This document shows, piece after piece, positions 25,694 to 35,613 of a DNA stretch of 56,082 nt; the stretch's first letter is position 1; each line of letters opens with the position of its first letter. The translations under genes were made by a program, and so were the position numbers. The stretch comes from G020354785 sp964534745 (GTDB lineage Bacteria; Bacteroidota; Bacteroidia; Bacteroidales; UBA10428): positions 1 to 56,082 of the forward strand of contig CAZHQW010000015.1 of NCBI GenBank assembly GCA_964534745.1. The letters are read 5' to 3'. The notes beneath the pieces were generated by a model. It saw only the letters and a list, made by a program, of their open reading frames with translations. It was not told the origin of the DNA and did no database searches.

Positions 25694-26371
25694 TCAGCCT
25701 TCAAGCAAATCCGGCCTTCTCTTCCTGGTTTTTTCTATTGCCTGCTCCAGTCTCCACTTATCAATTTCCGCTGTATTTCCCGACAACAAAATTTCAGGCA
25801 CCTTCCATCCCTTGTATTCCGCAGGCCTGCTATACACAGGGGGCGCCAGCAGGTTATCCTGGAATGAATCGGTGAGGGCCGATGTTTCATCAGATATTAC
25901 TCCGGGCAACAATCTTATTACACTGTCAGCTATGATTGAAGCGGCAAGCTCTCCTCCGGTAAGGACATAATCCCCTATCGAAATTTCAAGTGTCACCAGA
26001 TGATCCCTTATCCTTTGATCAACACCTTTATAGTGGCCGCACAGGATTATAATATTATCGAGTGTAGACAGGTAATTGGCAAATTTCTGATTATACTTCT
26101 CACCATCAGGGGTCAAATAAATTATCTGGTCATAGTGCCTTTCGCTTTTCAGATTGCCTATAAGCAGGTCAACAGGTTCGATGCACATAACCATCCCCGC
26201 CCCGCCCCCGAAGGCATAATCATCTACCTGCCGGTGTTTGTTTTTTGAATAATTCCTGATATTATGCATAACCACTTCAACAAGTCCCTTATCCCTTGCC
26301 CTCTTAATTATTGAATGATCCAGGGGCCCTTTTAACAATTCGGGCAAAATTGTCAGAATATCAATTCTCAT
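25694..26371 (-). CDS. trmD: tRNA (guanine37-N1)-methyltransferase
   Basis: A 225-residue SPOUT-family enzyme that methylates G37 next to the anticodon of tRNAs for Leu, Pro and Arg, preventing +1 frameshifting. Standard motifs are present: MRIDILTILPELL, DDYAFGGGAGMVM, CGHYKGVDQRI and GDYVLTGGELA (the knot region that binds S-adenosylmethionine), with a C-terminal SEFPPVYSRP-like segment (here APPVYSRPAEYKGWKVPE). Length is normal. It stands alone, convergent with addB, not in the rpsP-rimM-trmD-rplS operon of many bacteria. Confidence 0.95.
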   Translation of the reverse strand: MRIDILTILPELLKGPLDHSIIKRARDKGLVEVVMHNIRNYSKNKHRQVDDYAFGGGAGMVMCIEPVDLLIGNLKSERHYDQIIYLTPDGEKYNQKFANYLSTLDNIIILCGHYKGVDQRIRDHLVTLEISIGDYVLTGGELAASIIADSVIRLLPGVISDETSALTDSFQDNLLAPPVYSRPAEYKGWKVPEILLSGNTAEIDKWRLEQAIEKTRKRRPDLLEG

Positions 26372-26530
26372 AATATTTTGATATAAAATAATGTTTATTA
26401 ATAAATTAGATATTTTAATAATATATGTAAATAACTTAAGTCTAAAGGTAAAAAGATTCTAATTATCCCGAAATTCAATATTACTAAGAGATCAAAATCG
26501 TTCCCGCATGCATAATTACCTTTAAAAAAC

Positions 26531-26559
26531 TTTGACTATTAGTTGTTAATGTATATTTT
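26531..26559 (+). promoter_or_regulatory. candidate Bacteroidota promoter of the DUF349-pyrG unit
   Basis: A TTTG at 26531-26534 and TATATTTT at 26552-26559 (one mismatch to TAnnTTTG) are separated by 17 bp, within the normal range for -33/-7 promoters of the phylum. The start codon is at 26611. The 239-bp interval holds no gene. Confidence 0.4.
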
Positions 26560-26610
26560 CGTAGTTTGTATTTTATATTCAATAACTAAACTGACTAATA
26601 CCATATATTT

Positions 26611-28821
26611 ATGGTAAAGAACAAATCAGGGCACTCTGTTCTTAATGAACAATTCAGCGAAATTACTGAAAATGCTGAAAATATTGAGAAGTCTGATGCG
26701 TTAAATAAGAAACCTGCAGAACCAGCTAAGGATATCAATATGAAGGAAGAAGGAACAAGCAAGGCAACCAGGGAAAAACCAAAAACCACAAAATCAGCTA
26801 AAGAGAAAAAGTCTGCAGCAAAAGCCGGTGCCAAAACAAAAAGTGGAACCAAAGCCGCAGCAAAGCCAGGATCCTCTGCAAAAACTGCCGGAAAAGACAA
26901 GTCAGTTAAAAAATCCGGGGATGAAGCCGGCGAAAAAAAGGCTGTAGCTAAAAAGAAACCGGCAAAGGACAAGAAAGAAAAGGAAAAGCCGGCAAAGAAA
27001 CAGAAAAAGGCAGATGCTGCAGAAAAGACGGCTGAAAAAGCTGCAGAAAAGACGGCTGAAAAAGCTGCAGAGCCTCAACCTCAACCTAAGAAAGAAGAGG
27101 AAGTAATTGACTATGCTTCACTGAACAAAAAAGACCTTGTTGACACGCTTAAAGATATAATTGACAACAAACCCTTGCTGCAGATAAAAAATGACGTTGA
27201 AATTATAAAAATCCATTATTACAAAAAGCATAAGGCAGAGGTAGATCAAAAAAAGAAGAATTTTCTTAAGGAAGGGGGTGACATCGAAGATTTTAAACTT
27301 GAAGAAGAGCCCCTGGAACAGATGCTTAAGGAATACCTTAGAAGATATAAAGAACTTAAAGCCGAGTATAACAAGAAGCTTGAAGAGGAAAAACACGAAA
27401 ACCTCAGAAATAAATACCAGATAATAGAAGAAATAAAAGACCTCGTTAACAGGAAAGAATCTATAAACAAGACTTTTCATGAGTTCAGGGAACTGCAAAA
27501 ACAATGGAGATCAATCGGACTGGTACCACAGCAGAATGTAAAGGACCTCTGGGAAACATACCATCACCATGTCGAAGCATTTTATGATTATATAAAAATT
27601 AACAAGGAACTGCGTGATCTCGACCTTAAGAAAAACCTTGAGTCTAAGATTGAGCTATGCGAAAAGGCTGAGGAATTATTGCTGGAGCCTAACATCATCA
27701 CCGCGTTTAACGAATTACAGAAGCTGCACGATCAGTGGCGCGAAATTGGTCCCGTTCCGGCTGATATGAGAGTTGAAATATGGGAGAGATTTAAGGAAAC
27801 CACATCAAAAATAAATAAAAAACACCAGGAATATTTTCTGAACCTTAAAAAGGAGCAGAAGAAGAACCTTGAAGCCAAATCCGTGCTCTGTGAAAAAGCA
27901 GAAGATATAAGCAACACTGTCATACCAACGCATAAGGAATGGGAAATAAAATCCAATGAAATAATTGAACTGCAGAAAGTGTGGAAAACAATCGGATTTG
28001 CACCAAAGAAAGACAATAATAAAATATATAACAGGTTTCGTGCCGCATGTGACAGCTTCTTTAACAAAAAAAGAGAGTTCTACCAGCAGAACAGGGAGCA
28101 GCAAAACGATAACCTGCAGCTTAAAACGGACCTGTGTGTGCAGGCTGAAGCATTGCAGGACAGCACTGAATGGAAAAAAACCACTGAAGAACTCATCACA
28201 CTGCAGAAAAGATGGAAAGAAATTGGTCCGGTTCCTTTCAAGCACTCAGACAGAATATGGAGAAGATTCAGGCAGGCATGCGATAAATTCTTCAGCCGCA
28301 AAGAGGCCTATTTCTCTGAAGTTGACAATTCATACGAACAGAACCTGAAAAAGAAGGAAGAGTTGATAAAGAATATTGAAAATCTGGATACCAGCAATAA
28401 GGTTGAAGAATGCCTCAAGAAGCTTAAAGAGTTGCAGCGTGAATGGGCTAAAATAGGTTTTGTGCCATATAAGAACAAGGACGATATACAGGACAGATAC
28501 AGGAATGTTATTAACGAAAAATTTGACAGTCTTAATGTTGACGAAAACAGGAAGAATATCCTCAAATTTAAAACCAAGCTTGAAACACTCAAGAATAAGC
28601 CGAACGGCATTCAACGGATTAGGCAGGAAAGGGACAAATTTGCAAGTAAGCTTAAACAGCTGGAAAACGATATTGTTTTGTGGGAGAACAATATAGGATT
28701 CTTTACCAAAACTAAAAATGCAGAATCCATGATTAACGGAGTTGAATCCAAGATTGAAGATGCCCGGAAGAGGATAGCTCTGTTCAAGGAAAAAATTAAG
28801 CTTATTGATGAAATTGAATAA
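26611..28821 (+). CDS. DUF349 repeat protein with Lys/Ala-rich N-terminus
   Basis: A 736-residue protein of unknown function. Residues 1 to about 165 are low-complexity and rich in Lys, Ala and Glu, with AEKTAEKAAEKTAEKAAE near the end, probably disordered and very basic. The rest has at least five DUF349 repeats, each ending in a WxxIGxVP-type motif: QWRSIGLVP, QWREIGPVP, VWKTIGFAP, RWKEIGPVP and EWAKIGFVP. They are joined by long charged helices likely to form coiled coils. DUF349 proteins are widespread in Bacteroidota, and a basic tail could bind nucleic acid, which is inference. pyrG starts 14 bp later, so the two are probably cotranscribed. Confidence 0.85.
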   Translation: MVKNKSGHSVLNEQFSEITENAENIEKSDALNKKPAEPAKDINMKEEGTSKATREKPKTTKSAKEKKSAAKAGAKTKSGTKAAAKPGSSAKTAGKDKSVKKSGDEAGEKKAVAKKKPAKDKKEKEKPAKKQKKADAAEKTAEKAAEKTAEKAAEPQPQPKKEEEVIDYASLNKKDLVDTLKDIIDNKPLLQIKNDVEIIKIHYYKKHKAEVDQKKKNFLKEGGDIEDFKLEEEPLEQMLKEYLRRYKELKAEYNKKLEEEKHENLRNKYQIIEEIKDLVNRKESINKTFHEFRELQKQWRSIGLVPQQNVKDLWETYHHHVEAFYDYIKINKELRDLDLKKNLESKIELCEKAEELLLEPNIITAFNELQKLHDQWREIGPVPADMRVEIWERFKETTSKINKKHQEYFLNLKKEQKKNLEAKSVLCEKAEDISNTVIPTHKEWEIKSNEIIELQKVWKTIGFAPKKDNNKIYNRFRAACDSFFNKKREFYQQNREQQNDNLQLKTDLCVQAEALQDSTEWKKTTEELITLQKRWKEIGPVPFKHSDRIWRRFRQACDKFFSRKEAYFSEVDNSYEQNLKKKEELIKNIENLDTSNKVEECLKKLKELQREWAKIGFVPYKNKDDIQDRYRNVINEKFDSLNVDENRKNILKFKTKLETLKNKPNGIQRIRQERDKFASKLKQLENDIVLWENNIGFFTKTKNAESMINGVESKIEDARKRIALFKEKIKLIDEIE
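27016..27063 (+). repeat. 24-bp tandem repeat in the DUF349 gene
   Basis: Two exact copies of a 24-bp unit starting GCTGCAGAAAAGACGGCTGA, followed by a partial third. It encodes AAEKTAEK and keeps the frame, so copy number may vary between strains. Confidence 0.8.
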
Positions 28822-28835
28822 CTAAACCACAATAA

Positions 28836-30440
28836 TTGCCTTCAACAAAATACATATTTGTAACAGGAGGGGTGACCTCCTCTTTGGGGAAAGGCATTAT
28901 TTCGGCTTCACTGGGCAAACTTCTGCAGGCCAGAGGATATAAGGTGACAATACAAAAGCTTGATCCCTATATTAATGTTGATCCTGGCACCTTAAATCCC
29001 TATGAACATGGCGAATGTTACGTTACAGCTGACGGTGCAGAGACAGACCTGGACCTGGGTCATTATGAAAGGTTCCTGGATATTTCCACTTCCCAGGCAA
29101 ACAATGTTACTACAGGAGGTATATACCAGACAGTTATAAATAAGGAAAGACGCGGTGACTACCTCGGCAAGACAGTCCAGGTAATACCTCATATAACGGA
29201 CGAGATAAAAAGAAGGATTAAGCTGCTGGGAACAAAGCAGAAGTTCGATGTGGTTATAACAGAAATCGGTGGTACCGTGGGTGATATTGAGTCCCTGCCT
29301 TATATCGAAGCAGTGCGCCAGTTAAAATGGGAACTGGGTGTTTCCAATACCCTTGTGATTCATCTTACCCTTGTGCCGTACCTTTCCACCTCAGGGGAAC
29401 TAAAAACCAAACCCACACAGCATTCGGTAAAAGTCCTTCTCGAAACAGGTATACAGCCCAATATTCTGGTTCTGCGCACACAAAAAGAGCTTACAATGGA
29501 CATCAGGCGCAAAGTTGCATTATTCTGCAACGTTGAACTTGAATCGGTTATACAGTCTATTGATGCCTCAACGATATATGAGGTGCCTATACATATGCTT
29601 AAAGAAAAACTGGACCTGACAACCCTCAAAAAGCTTAACCTTAAGGAGCATGGGCCAGCGGACCTGGGACCGTGGAAAAACTTCCTTAAAAAACTAAAAA
29701 ATCCGAAACACCGTGTAAAAATCGGACTTGTTGGCAAATACATCGAATTGCACGATTCCTATAAATCAATAAACGAGTCTATTATACATGCCGGGGCGGT
29801 AAATGACTGCGTTGTAGAAGTTAAATACGTGCATTCGGAACAGATAAATGAGAACAATTACCGCGAAAAGCTGAGCGATCTTAAGGGTATAATAGTCGCC
29901 CCTGGCTTTGGAGACAGGGGCATAAGCGGGAAGATACTGGCTGCAGGGTATGCCCGTGAAAACAATATACCCTTTTTCGGGATCTGCCTGGGATTGCAAT
30001 GTGCTGTAGTGGAATTTGCCAGAAATGTGCTGGGATTGAGTAAAGCCCATTCTACCGAGATGGAACCCAAGACTCCTGATCCTGTGATTGACCTCATGGA
30101 AGAACAAAAGGGCATCACGGAAAAGGGAGGTACCATGCGCCTTGGTGGATATCCCTGTGTTATCAAGTTAAATACAAAAGTTTATAAGGCATATAAAAAA
30201 AAGAAAATTATTGAAAGGCACAGGCACAGATACGAATTTAACAACTACTACCTGAAAGATTTTGAAAACGCTGGTTTTGTTGCTGCAGGCATAAATCCTG
30301 GTACAAACCTGGTGGAAATTATGGAGTTAAAAAACCATAAGTGGTTTATAGGCGTGCAGTTCCACCCGGAATACAGAAGTACTGTCCTTAATCCGCACCC
30401 CTTATTCGTGGATTTTATCAAATCCACCATATCACGCTGA
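28836..30440 (+). CDS. pyrG: CTP synthase
   Basis: A 534-residue enzyme that converts UTP to CTP with glutamine and ATP. The N-terminal synthetase domain shows FVTGGVTSSLGKGIISASLG, followed by DPYINVDPGTLNPYEHGE and GGTVGDIES. The C-terminal glutaminase domain has the nucleophile in FGICLGLQCAV and the His-Glu pair in QFHPEY. Length is standard. The start is a TTG, with no ATG or GTG at a sensible place, giving (M)PSTKYIFVTGG, which matches the usual N-terminus. It follows the DUF349 gene by 14 bp; 222 bp separate it from yidC. Confidence 0.96.
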   Translation: MPSTKYIFVTGGVTSSLGKGIISASLGKLLQARGYKVTIQKLDPYINVDPGTLNPYEHGECYVTADGAETDLDLGHYERFLDISTSQANNVTTGGIYQTVINKERRGDYLGKTVQVIPHITDEIKRRIKLLGTKQKFDVVITEIGGTVGDIESLPYIEAVRQLKWELGVSNTLVIHLTLVPYLSTSGELKTKPTQHSVKVLLETGIQPNILVLRTQKELTMDIRRKVALFCNVELESVIQSIDASTIYEVPIHMLKEKLDLTTLKKLNLKEHGPADLGPWKNFLKKLKNPKHRVKIGLVGKYIELHDSYKSINESIIHAGAVNDCVVEVKYVHSEQINENNYREKLSDLKGIIVAPGFGDRGISGKILAAGYARENNIPFFGICLGLQCAVVEFARNVLGLSKAHSTEMEPKTPDPVIDLMEEQKGITEKGGTMRLGGYPCVIKLNTKVYKAYKKKKIIERHRHRYEFNNYYLKDFENAGFVAAGINPGTNLVEIMELKNHKWFIGVQFHPEYRSTVLNPHPLFVDFIKSTISR

Positions 30441-30662
30441 TATTTATTATTTATTGCATACTCACTGTGTTCCGCCTTATTTCATTTATTAACCATTCCT
30501 GCATGATGCTTTTAGCATACTGATTTAAAAATCAATACCCTGTCTTGATATTTAATTTTCGATATTTATAAATTTATTACTTACATTTACGGGATTTTAA
30601 AAATAAAAAACTGTCGGATCTGGCTGAACAGTAATTCTTAATACAAAAATTTCAGAACGATT

Positions 30663-32615
30663 ATGGATAGAAACTCAATTATAGGAATAGTAATTATCGC
30701 GGCAATAATATTCTTGTGGGGTATACTAAACAAACCTGATAAAGAAGAGATGGAGAAGCGCAAAAGGGTGCTGGATTCATTAAGGCAGGCGCAGCTGGAA
30801 CAACGTGATACGGCAATTATTGATGAACAGCAGAAGATCCCGGAACTTTCTGATGCAAAAGAAGAAAAGGCAGATACTGTAACAAGCAGGCAGGCAGAGG
30901 CAGTAAGCGGACTTTTCACCAGCCCTGAACCCGGCACACATGAGTTTTATACCCTGGAAAATGACCTTATGAGGCTTACAATATCTACTAAAGGAGGCAA
31001 ACCCTACTGCGTCGAGCTTAAAAAATATAAGACCTTTGATTCGTTGCCCCTTATTTTATTTTCAGGCGACTCATCGGTATTCGGACTAAACTTCTTTACA
31101 GAGAACAACCAGTTGATATCGTCCAATGATTATTACTTTACTCCCCTGTCAGACAAAAAGAACATAAAAGTCAAAGACGAGGCGGGAACGCTGCGTTTCA
31201 GAATGTATGCAAATACAGGTGAGGCGGATACTGCTTCACACTCGTACGAAAAAAAATACATAGAATACATATATACTCTTGAACCGTCGAGTTATATGGT
31301 TGACTTTTCAATAAAGATTGTGGGTGCACAGGACATTATAAAGAATGAATATCCCAGTTTCGAACTGAACTGGAGTATATTTATGCGCCAGCAGGAAAAA
31401 GGCAAGCAAAACGAAAACAACTACTCATCAATATACTATAAATATGACAATGATGTGGTTTTAAATCTTGGTATACGCTCAAAACAGAAGATCCAGGATA
31501 ATAAATCGACAAATGCAAAAAGAGAAGAGAAGAAAAATACACTGAACGTGAAATGGATCGCTTTCAAGGACCAGTTTTTCAGTTCAGCAATAATAGCAGA
31601 TGACAACTTTTCCAAAGCCACTGTAAAATCAGAAAAAATTGATGATGAATCAAGGTACCTCAGACATGTAACGGCAGAGCTCGATATACCTCTGCCCAAA
31701 GAAAATATTGTTAATGTTCCACTTAGATTCTACTTAGGTCCCAACCGTTTTAACACACTTAAAAAATATAAGGATTTGCAGCTATATGATCTGGCCTCTG
31801 TAGGAAAGGGAATATCAAAATGGATAAACCAGTTTGTGATAATCAAAATATTTGACTGGCTGAGCAGATCCATCAGCAACTATGGAATTATTATCCTACT
31901 GCTGACAATTATTGTTAAGGTGGCTCTTTTCCCGCTCACTTACAGGTCATATCTGTCCCAGGCAAAGATGAAGGTGCTGAAGCCACAGATTGATGAGTTA
32001 AACAAAAAATATCCCAAGGGCAAGGAAATGGAACGCCAGAAGGCAACCATGGATCTATACAAAAAAGTAGGCGTCAGCCCCCTTGGAGGGTGCCTGCCCA
32101 TGATACTGCAGTTTCCTATTCTCTTTGCCATGTTCAGGTTCTTCCCTACATCTATAGAGCTAAGGCAGCAAAGCTTCCTATGGGCACAGGACCTGTCAAC
32201 CTATGACTCGATTCTGGAATGGAGCGGCAACATTCCCGTTATAAGTAAGATGTATGGCAATCATATAAGCCTGTTCACGCTGCTCATGACCATTTCAACA
32301 ATTCTTACAATGAAGCTGGGGAGCCAGGCAACAAGCAGCAGCCAGCAAATGCCGGGAATGAAATCCATGATGTATTTCATGCCTATCATGTTCATGTTCA
32401 TACTGAACAATTTTTCAGCCGGACTGACATATTATTACTTCCTCGCTAACCTGATTACTTTCGGACAGAACTTCCTTTTCAAGCAGTTTATAAATGAAGA
32501 GGATATTCTGAAAAAAATGGAAGCAAGAAAATCAAAAGTCAAGAAAAAGTCCCCTTTCCAGGCGAGGCTCGAAAAAATGGCAAAAAGCAGGGGTTACAAA
32601 ATGCCAAAAAAATAA
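30663..32615 (+). CDS. yidC: membrane protein insertase YidC
   Basis: A 650-residue inner-membrane protein that inserts and folds membrane proteins, alone or with SecYEG. One N-terminal helix (IIGIVIIAAIIFLWGIL) is followed by a large periplasmic beta domain (about residues 90-370). The conserved Oxa1/YidC core comes next: YGIIILLLTIIVKVALFPLT with the basic hydrophilic-groove segment, GGCLPMILQFPILFAMFRFF, and further helices around MMYFMPIMFMFILNN. The tail is very basic (KSKVKKKSP...MPKK) and may contact ribosomes. Length and layout are typical of Bacteroidota. lysA begins 40 bp later. Confidence 0.96.
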   Translation: MDRNSIIGIVIIAAIIFLWGILNKPDKEEMEKRKRVLDSLRQAQLEQRDTAIIDEQQKIPELSDAKEEKADTVTSRQAEAVSGLFTSPEPGTHEFYTLENDLMRLTISTKGGKPYCVELKKYKTFDSLPLILFSGDSSVFGLNFFTENNQLISSNDYYFTPLSDKKNIKVKDEAGTLRFRMYANTGEADTASHSYEKKYIEYIYTLEPSSYMVDFSIKIVGAQDIIKNEYPSFELNWSIFMRQQEKGKQNENNYSSIYYKYDNDVVLNLGIRSKQKIQDNKSTNAKREEKKNTLNVKWIAFKDQFFSSAIIADDNFSKATVKSEKIDDESRYLRHVTAELDIPLPKENIVNVPLRFYLGPNRFNTLKKYKDLQLYDLASVGKGISKWINQFVIIKIFDWLSRSISNYGIIILLLTIIVKVALFPLTYRSYLSQAKMKVLKPQIDELNKKYPKGKEMERQKATMDLYKKVGVSPLGGCLPMILQFPILFAMFRFFPTSIELRQQSFLWAQDLSTYDSILEWSGNIPVISKMYGNHISLFTLLMTISTILTMKLGSQATSSSQQMPGMKSMMYFMPIMFMFILNNFSAGLTYYYFLANLITFGQNFLFKQFINEEDILKKMEARKSKVKKKSPFQARLEKMAKSRGYKMPKK

Positions 32616-32655
32616 ATATGTCTGCTGGCGGACAACTAATTAATAACGGTTTCAT

Positions 32656-33888
32656 ATGGAATTAGTAAATAACAGGTATAAAATTGGCGGCATTGACGTT
32701 CTCAGTCTGTGCAGCAAATATGATACTCCCCTGTATGTATATGATACGGCAAAAATGAAAAATCAATATGCCAGGATGCTCACTGCATTTAAGGGAGTTG
32801 ATGTAAAAATTAACTATGCCTGTAAGGCCCTTACTAACATAAATATTCTTAAATTCTTCAAAAGCCAGGGCTCAGGTCTTGATGCAGTCTCAATCCAGGA
32901 AGTTGAGCTGGGACTGAAAGCTGGATTTAATCCTGCAGATATCATTTATACACCTAACTGCGTTTCCATAGATGAGATTGAAAAAGCAGTTAACCTCGGT
33001 GTAAGAATTAATATCGACAACATTTCCATACTTGAGCAATTCGGACTGCGGCATGCCGATAGTATTCCCGTGTGCATAAGAATAAATCCCCACATCATGG
33101 CAGGAGGCCATCAAAAAATATCTACCGGCCATATTGACTCGAAATTCGGTATCTCTATTTACCAGATGCCGCATGTGCACAGAATACTGGAGGCAAACAA
33201 CATGAGGGTCGAAGGCCTTCATATGCATACAGGCTCGGATATACTGGATATTGATGTATTTACAAACGGGGCACTGATATTACTTGATGCTGCCAGGGAG
33301 TTTAAGGAACTGGAGTATATTGATTTCGGCAGCGGCTTCAAGGTACCGTATAAAACAGATGATATCTATACCGATATCGAGGCCCTTGGTAAAAAGCTCA
33401 CACATGACTTTAAAAAATTCTGCAGCGACTATGGAAAAAACCTGGCATTGATATTTGAACCCGGCAAATTCCTGGTCAGTGAGGCCGGCTACTTCCTGGC
33501 AAAGGTGAATGTTATTAAGCAAACAACATCAACGGTATTTGCAGGAATAGATACGGGCCTTAATCACCTGATAAGACCCATGTTTTACGATGCATATCAT
33601 CATATTATAAATATATCAAATCCCAAAGGCAAGTCCAGAATATACACTGTTGTGGGCTATATATGCGAAACCGACACCTTTGGCTGGAACAGGAAAATAA
33701 ACGAGATTACGGAAGGGGACATACTGGCCTTCTTCAATGCAGGTGCATACTGTTATGCCATGGCCTCAAATTATAACTCGAGGTACAGGCCGTCAGAAGT
33801 ACTTATCCATGAAGGAAAGGATCACCTTATAAGGCAAAGGGAAACAATGGATGACCTGCTAAAAAACCAGATTATTGCAGATATTTAA
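32656..33888 (+). CDS. lysA: diaminopimelate decarboxylase
   Basis: A 410-residue fold-type III PLP enzyme that makes L-lysine from meso-diaminopimelate. The PLP lysine is Lys57 in NYACKALTN. Other family landmarks are GSGLDAVSIQE, VCIRINPHI, GLHMHTGSDI, YIDFGSGFKVPY, EPGKFLVSEAG and CETDTFGWNRKI, the last holding the active-site Cys of the partner subunit. NAGAYCYAMASNYNSRYRP near the end is also conserved. Length is normal. The start ATG lies 40 bp after yidC. Other decarboxylases of this fold are less likely given these motifs. Confidence 0.95.
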   Translation: MELVNNRYKIGGIDVLSLCSKYDTPLYVYDTAKMKNQYARMLTAFKGVDVKINYACKALTNINILKFFKSQGSGLDAVSIQEVELGLKAGFNPADIIYTPNCVSIDEIEKAVNLGVRINIDNISILEQFGLRHADSIPVCIRINPHIMAGGHQKISTGHIDSKFGISIYQMPHVHRILEANNMRVEGLHMHTGSDILDIDVFTNGALILLDAAREFKELEYIDFGSGFKVPYKTDDIYTDIEALGKKLTHDFKKFCSDYGKNLALIFEPGKFLVSEAGYFLAKVNVIKQTTSTVFAGIDTGLNHLIRPMFYDAYHHIINISNPKGKSRIYTVVGYICETDTFGWNRKINEITEGDILAFFNAGAYCYAMASNYNSRYRPSEVLIHEGKDHLIRQRETMDDLLKNQIIADI

Positions 33889-33934
33889 ATATAGTCAGGC
33901 TTGTAGTGCCTTTGCCTAAATAATTCATTAAGTC

Positions 33935-34657
33935 ATGAAAAGACCAGTTTTATCAGTGTTTTGTATTTTACCGGCAATAGCATTTGCGCAAACTGAAAAA
34001 TCAATGGTTTCAACTGAAGAAAACCTTTGGAATATATCCAGGTCTGCCGGTGTTGTGATGACAACAAATATGGATGAGCTCTACGAAGGAATAAAAGGTA
34101 CTCCATACCTGTTCGACACATGGAGAGAAGGTAATATCATTTTAAAAGACAGTTCCCTGATAAAGGACATAAATATCAAATACAACATATATACTGATGA
34201 TGTTCTTTATCTGAACAGCAAATCAGGGGATTCGCTTATAATAGACCGTCACCGTATAGATGCATTTGAGATAAAGGGTGATTCTTCGGCTGACCTTCTC
34301 CTGTTCAGTGATATAAGGCTTAAGCCTGGCAGTAAGGACAAGAGCACATTCGCCAGGGTCTTATATAACGGGGAAACAAAATTATTGATAAAGTATATCA
34401 AGGTTTTTATCAAGGCCGATTATAAGGGAGCATACACTGCAGGGAGGAGGTATGATGAATATACTGACAACAGCCAGTATTACATTATGAAAGATAATGA
34501 GCTAAACAGAATTAAGCTGAATAAAAAAGCGATAACCAAGGTTCTTGCAGACAGGGAAAACGATGTCAAATCTTTTATAGACAAGGAGGGGACGGATTTT
34601 GACAACGAGAATGACGTTATAAAGCTGCTGGAATACTACGATAGTCTGTCGGATTAG
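33935..34657 (+). CDS. exported protein of unknown function
   Basis: I do not recognise a family. The 240-residue product has a short signal peptide (MKRPVLSVFCILPAIAFA, then QTEK). The mature part is a mixed alpha/beta polypeptide with many Lys and Asp residues and patterns such as GTPYLFDTWREGNIILKD and DNSQYYIMKDNELNRIKLNK. Similar layouts occur in small Bacteroidota periplasmic proteins of the 'hypothetical, exported' type. It starts 46 bp after lysA. Its last 41 bp overlap the 3' end of the convergent esterase gene, so the tail is dual-coding. Confidence 0.6.
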   Translation: MKRPVLSVFCILPAIAFAQTEKSMVSTEENLWNISRSAGVVMTTNMDELYEGIKGTPYLFDTWREGNIILKDSSLIKDINIKYNIYTDDVLYLNSKSGDSLIIDRHRIDAFEIKGDSSADLLLFSDIRLKPGSKDKSTFARVLYNGETKLLIKYIKVFIKADYKGAYTAGRRYDEYTDNSQYYIMKDNELNRIKLNKKAITKVLADRENDVKSFIDKEGTDFDNENDVIKLLEYYDSLSD

Positions 34658-35591
34658 CAGCCAGTCTTCTTAGTTTCCGGCCGGCAAATTTAAATCCGTC
34701 AATTATGCCGGTTTTCCAGTATTCCCAGTTATGAGCTCCGATTCTCACATGGTATTCATGAGGAATATTAAATTTAAGTAACTGCTGGTGCAATATCTCG
34801 TTTCCCGGCAGCAGAAAATCATCCGTTCCGCAATCAATATACCAGTTAATACTTTTTAAAATGCCAGCTAAGCTGTCGTTAATCATATAAAGCGGATTAT
34901 AGCTTTTCCATAATTCTGTTAGTCTTTCTTCCCCGACTAAACCGTTGCCGTATAACGGTCCGAATTTATTATTATAATTGTCCTGCCTTTCATTTAAAAT
35001 CATCTCGTCAGACCTTATGGCAGCACTCAGGGCAATACATGTCTCAAAATATTCATGATGTAACATTGAGTAAACCAGCGCCCCGTATCCCCCCATTGAT
35101 AATCCTCCGATAATCCGGTTCGCGCGTCCGGTACATGTTTTATATGTTGAATCAACAAGGGGCATAAGCTCCTGTATAAATATATCCTCATAGGGAAACT
35201 TGCCTGCATAATCATTTATATAATAAGAATTCTTTGCATCAGGCATTATAACAATCATCGGAGGTATATCACCTGACTGGATAAGACTGTCAATAATAAC
35301 ATGAATATTGCACCTGTCTACCCAGCTGGCTTCGCTTCCCCCATATCCGTGTAAAAGGTAAAATACGGGAAAGCTGTCAGCAGAAGAGAAATAAAAAGGA
35401 GGCAGATAAACAGAATACATTAACGTACCCCCTGTTATTTCACTTTTGTACTCAACGCTCCTGTAAACCGTTCCATTAATGTTGCTGTTAAGATGCGTAA
35501 AAGATTGATGCTGCGCCGGAGAGATAGTAGTATGGCAGATCAGAAGGAATACAAAAATCAAAATATTTACTGGTTTCGGTAGCGCCGGCAT
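34617..35591 (-). CDS. exported alpha/beta-hydrolase of the esterase D/CE1-like family
   Basis: A 324-residue secreted esterase. It has a signal peptide ending ISPAQ, an oxyanion-region motif FYLLHGYGGSEASW, the nucleophile elbow GGLSMGGYGAL with Ser165, an acid residue at Asp257 or Asp258 (CGTDDFL) and His287 in IGAHNWEYW. This architecture fits the putative esterase family that includes S-formylglutathione hydrolase and bacterial feruloyl or acetyl xylan esterases. The substrate cannot be told. I use the ATG at 35591; an in-frame TTG at 35630 would add 13 residues and overlap the upstream gene. The 3' end overlaps the 33935 gene by 41 bp. Confidence 0.82.
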   Translation of the reverse strand: MPALPKPVNILIFVFLLICHTTISPAQHQSFTHLNSNINGTVYRSVEYKSEITGGTLMYSVYLPPFYFSSADSFPVFYLLHGYGGSEASWVDRCNIHVIIDSLIQSGDIPPMIVIMPDAKNSYYINDYAGKFPYEDIFIQELMPLVDSTYKTCTGRANRIIGGLSMGGYGALVYSMLHHEYFETCIALSAAIRSDEMILNERQDNYNNKFGPLYGNGLVGEERLTELWKSYNPLYMINDSLAGILKSINWYIDCGTDDFLLPGNEILHQQLLKFNIPHEYHVRIGAHNWEYWKTGIIDGFKFAGRKLRRLAANPTDYRSIPAAL

Positions 35592-35613
35592 GCCCTGGAA
35601 AAAAACTATATTA

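Noticed and set aside
30441..30662. Possible RNA gene or riboswitch between pyrG and yidC
   Set aside because: Only small weak hairpins (GATGC/GCAT type) are seen. I see no tRNA cloverleaf or known riboswitch consensus.
33890..33920. Possible hairpin terminator after lysA (AGGC...GCCT then TTTG)
   Set aside because: The stem is only 4-5 bp and there is no T-run.
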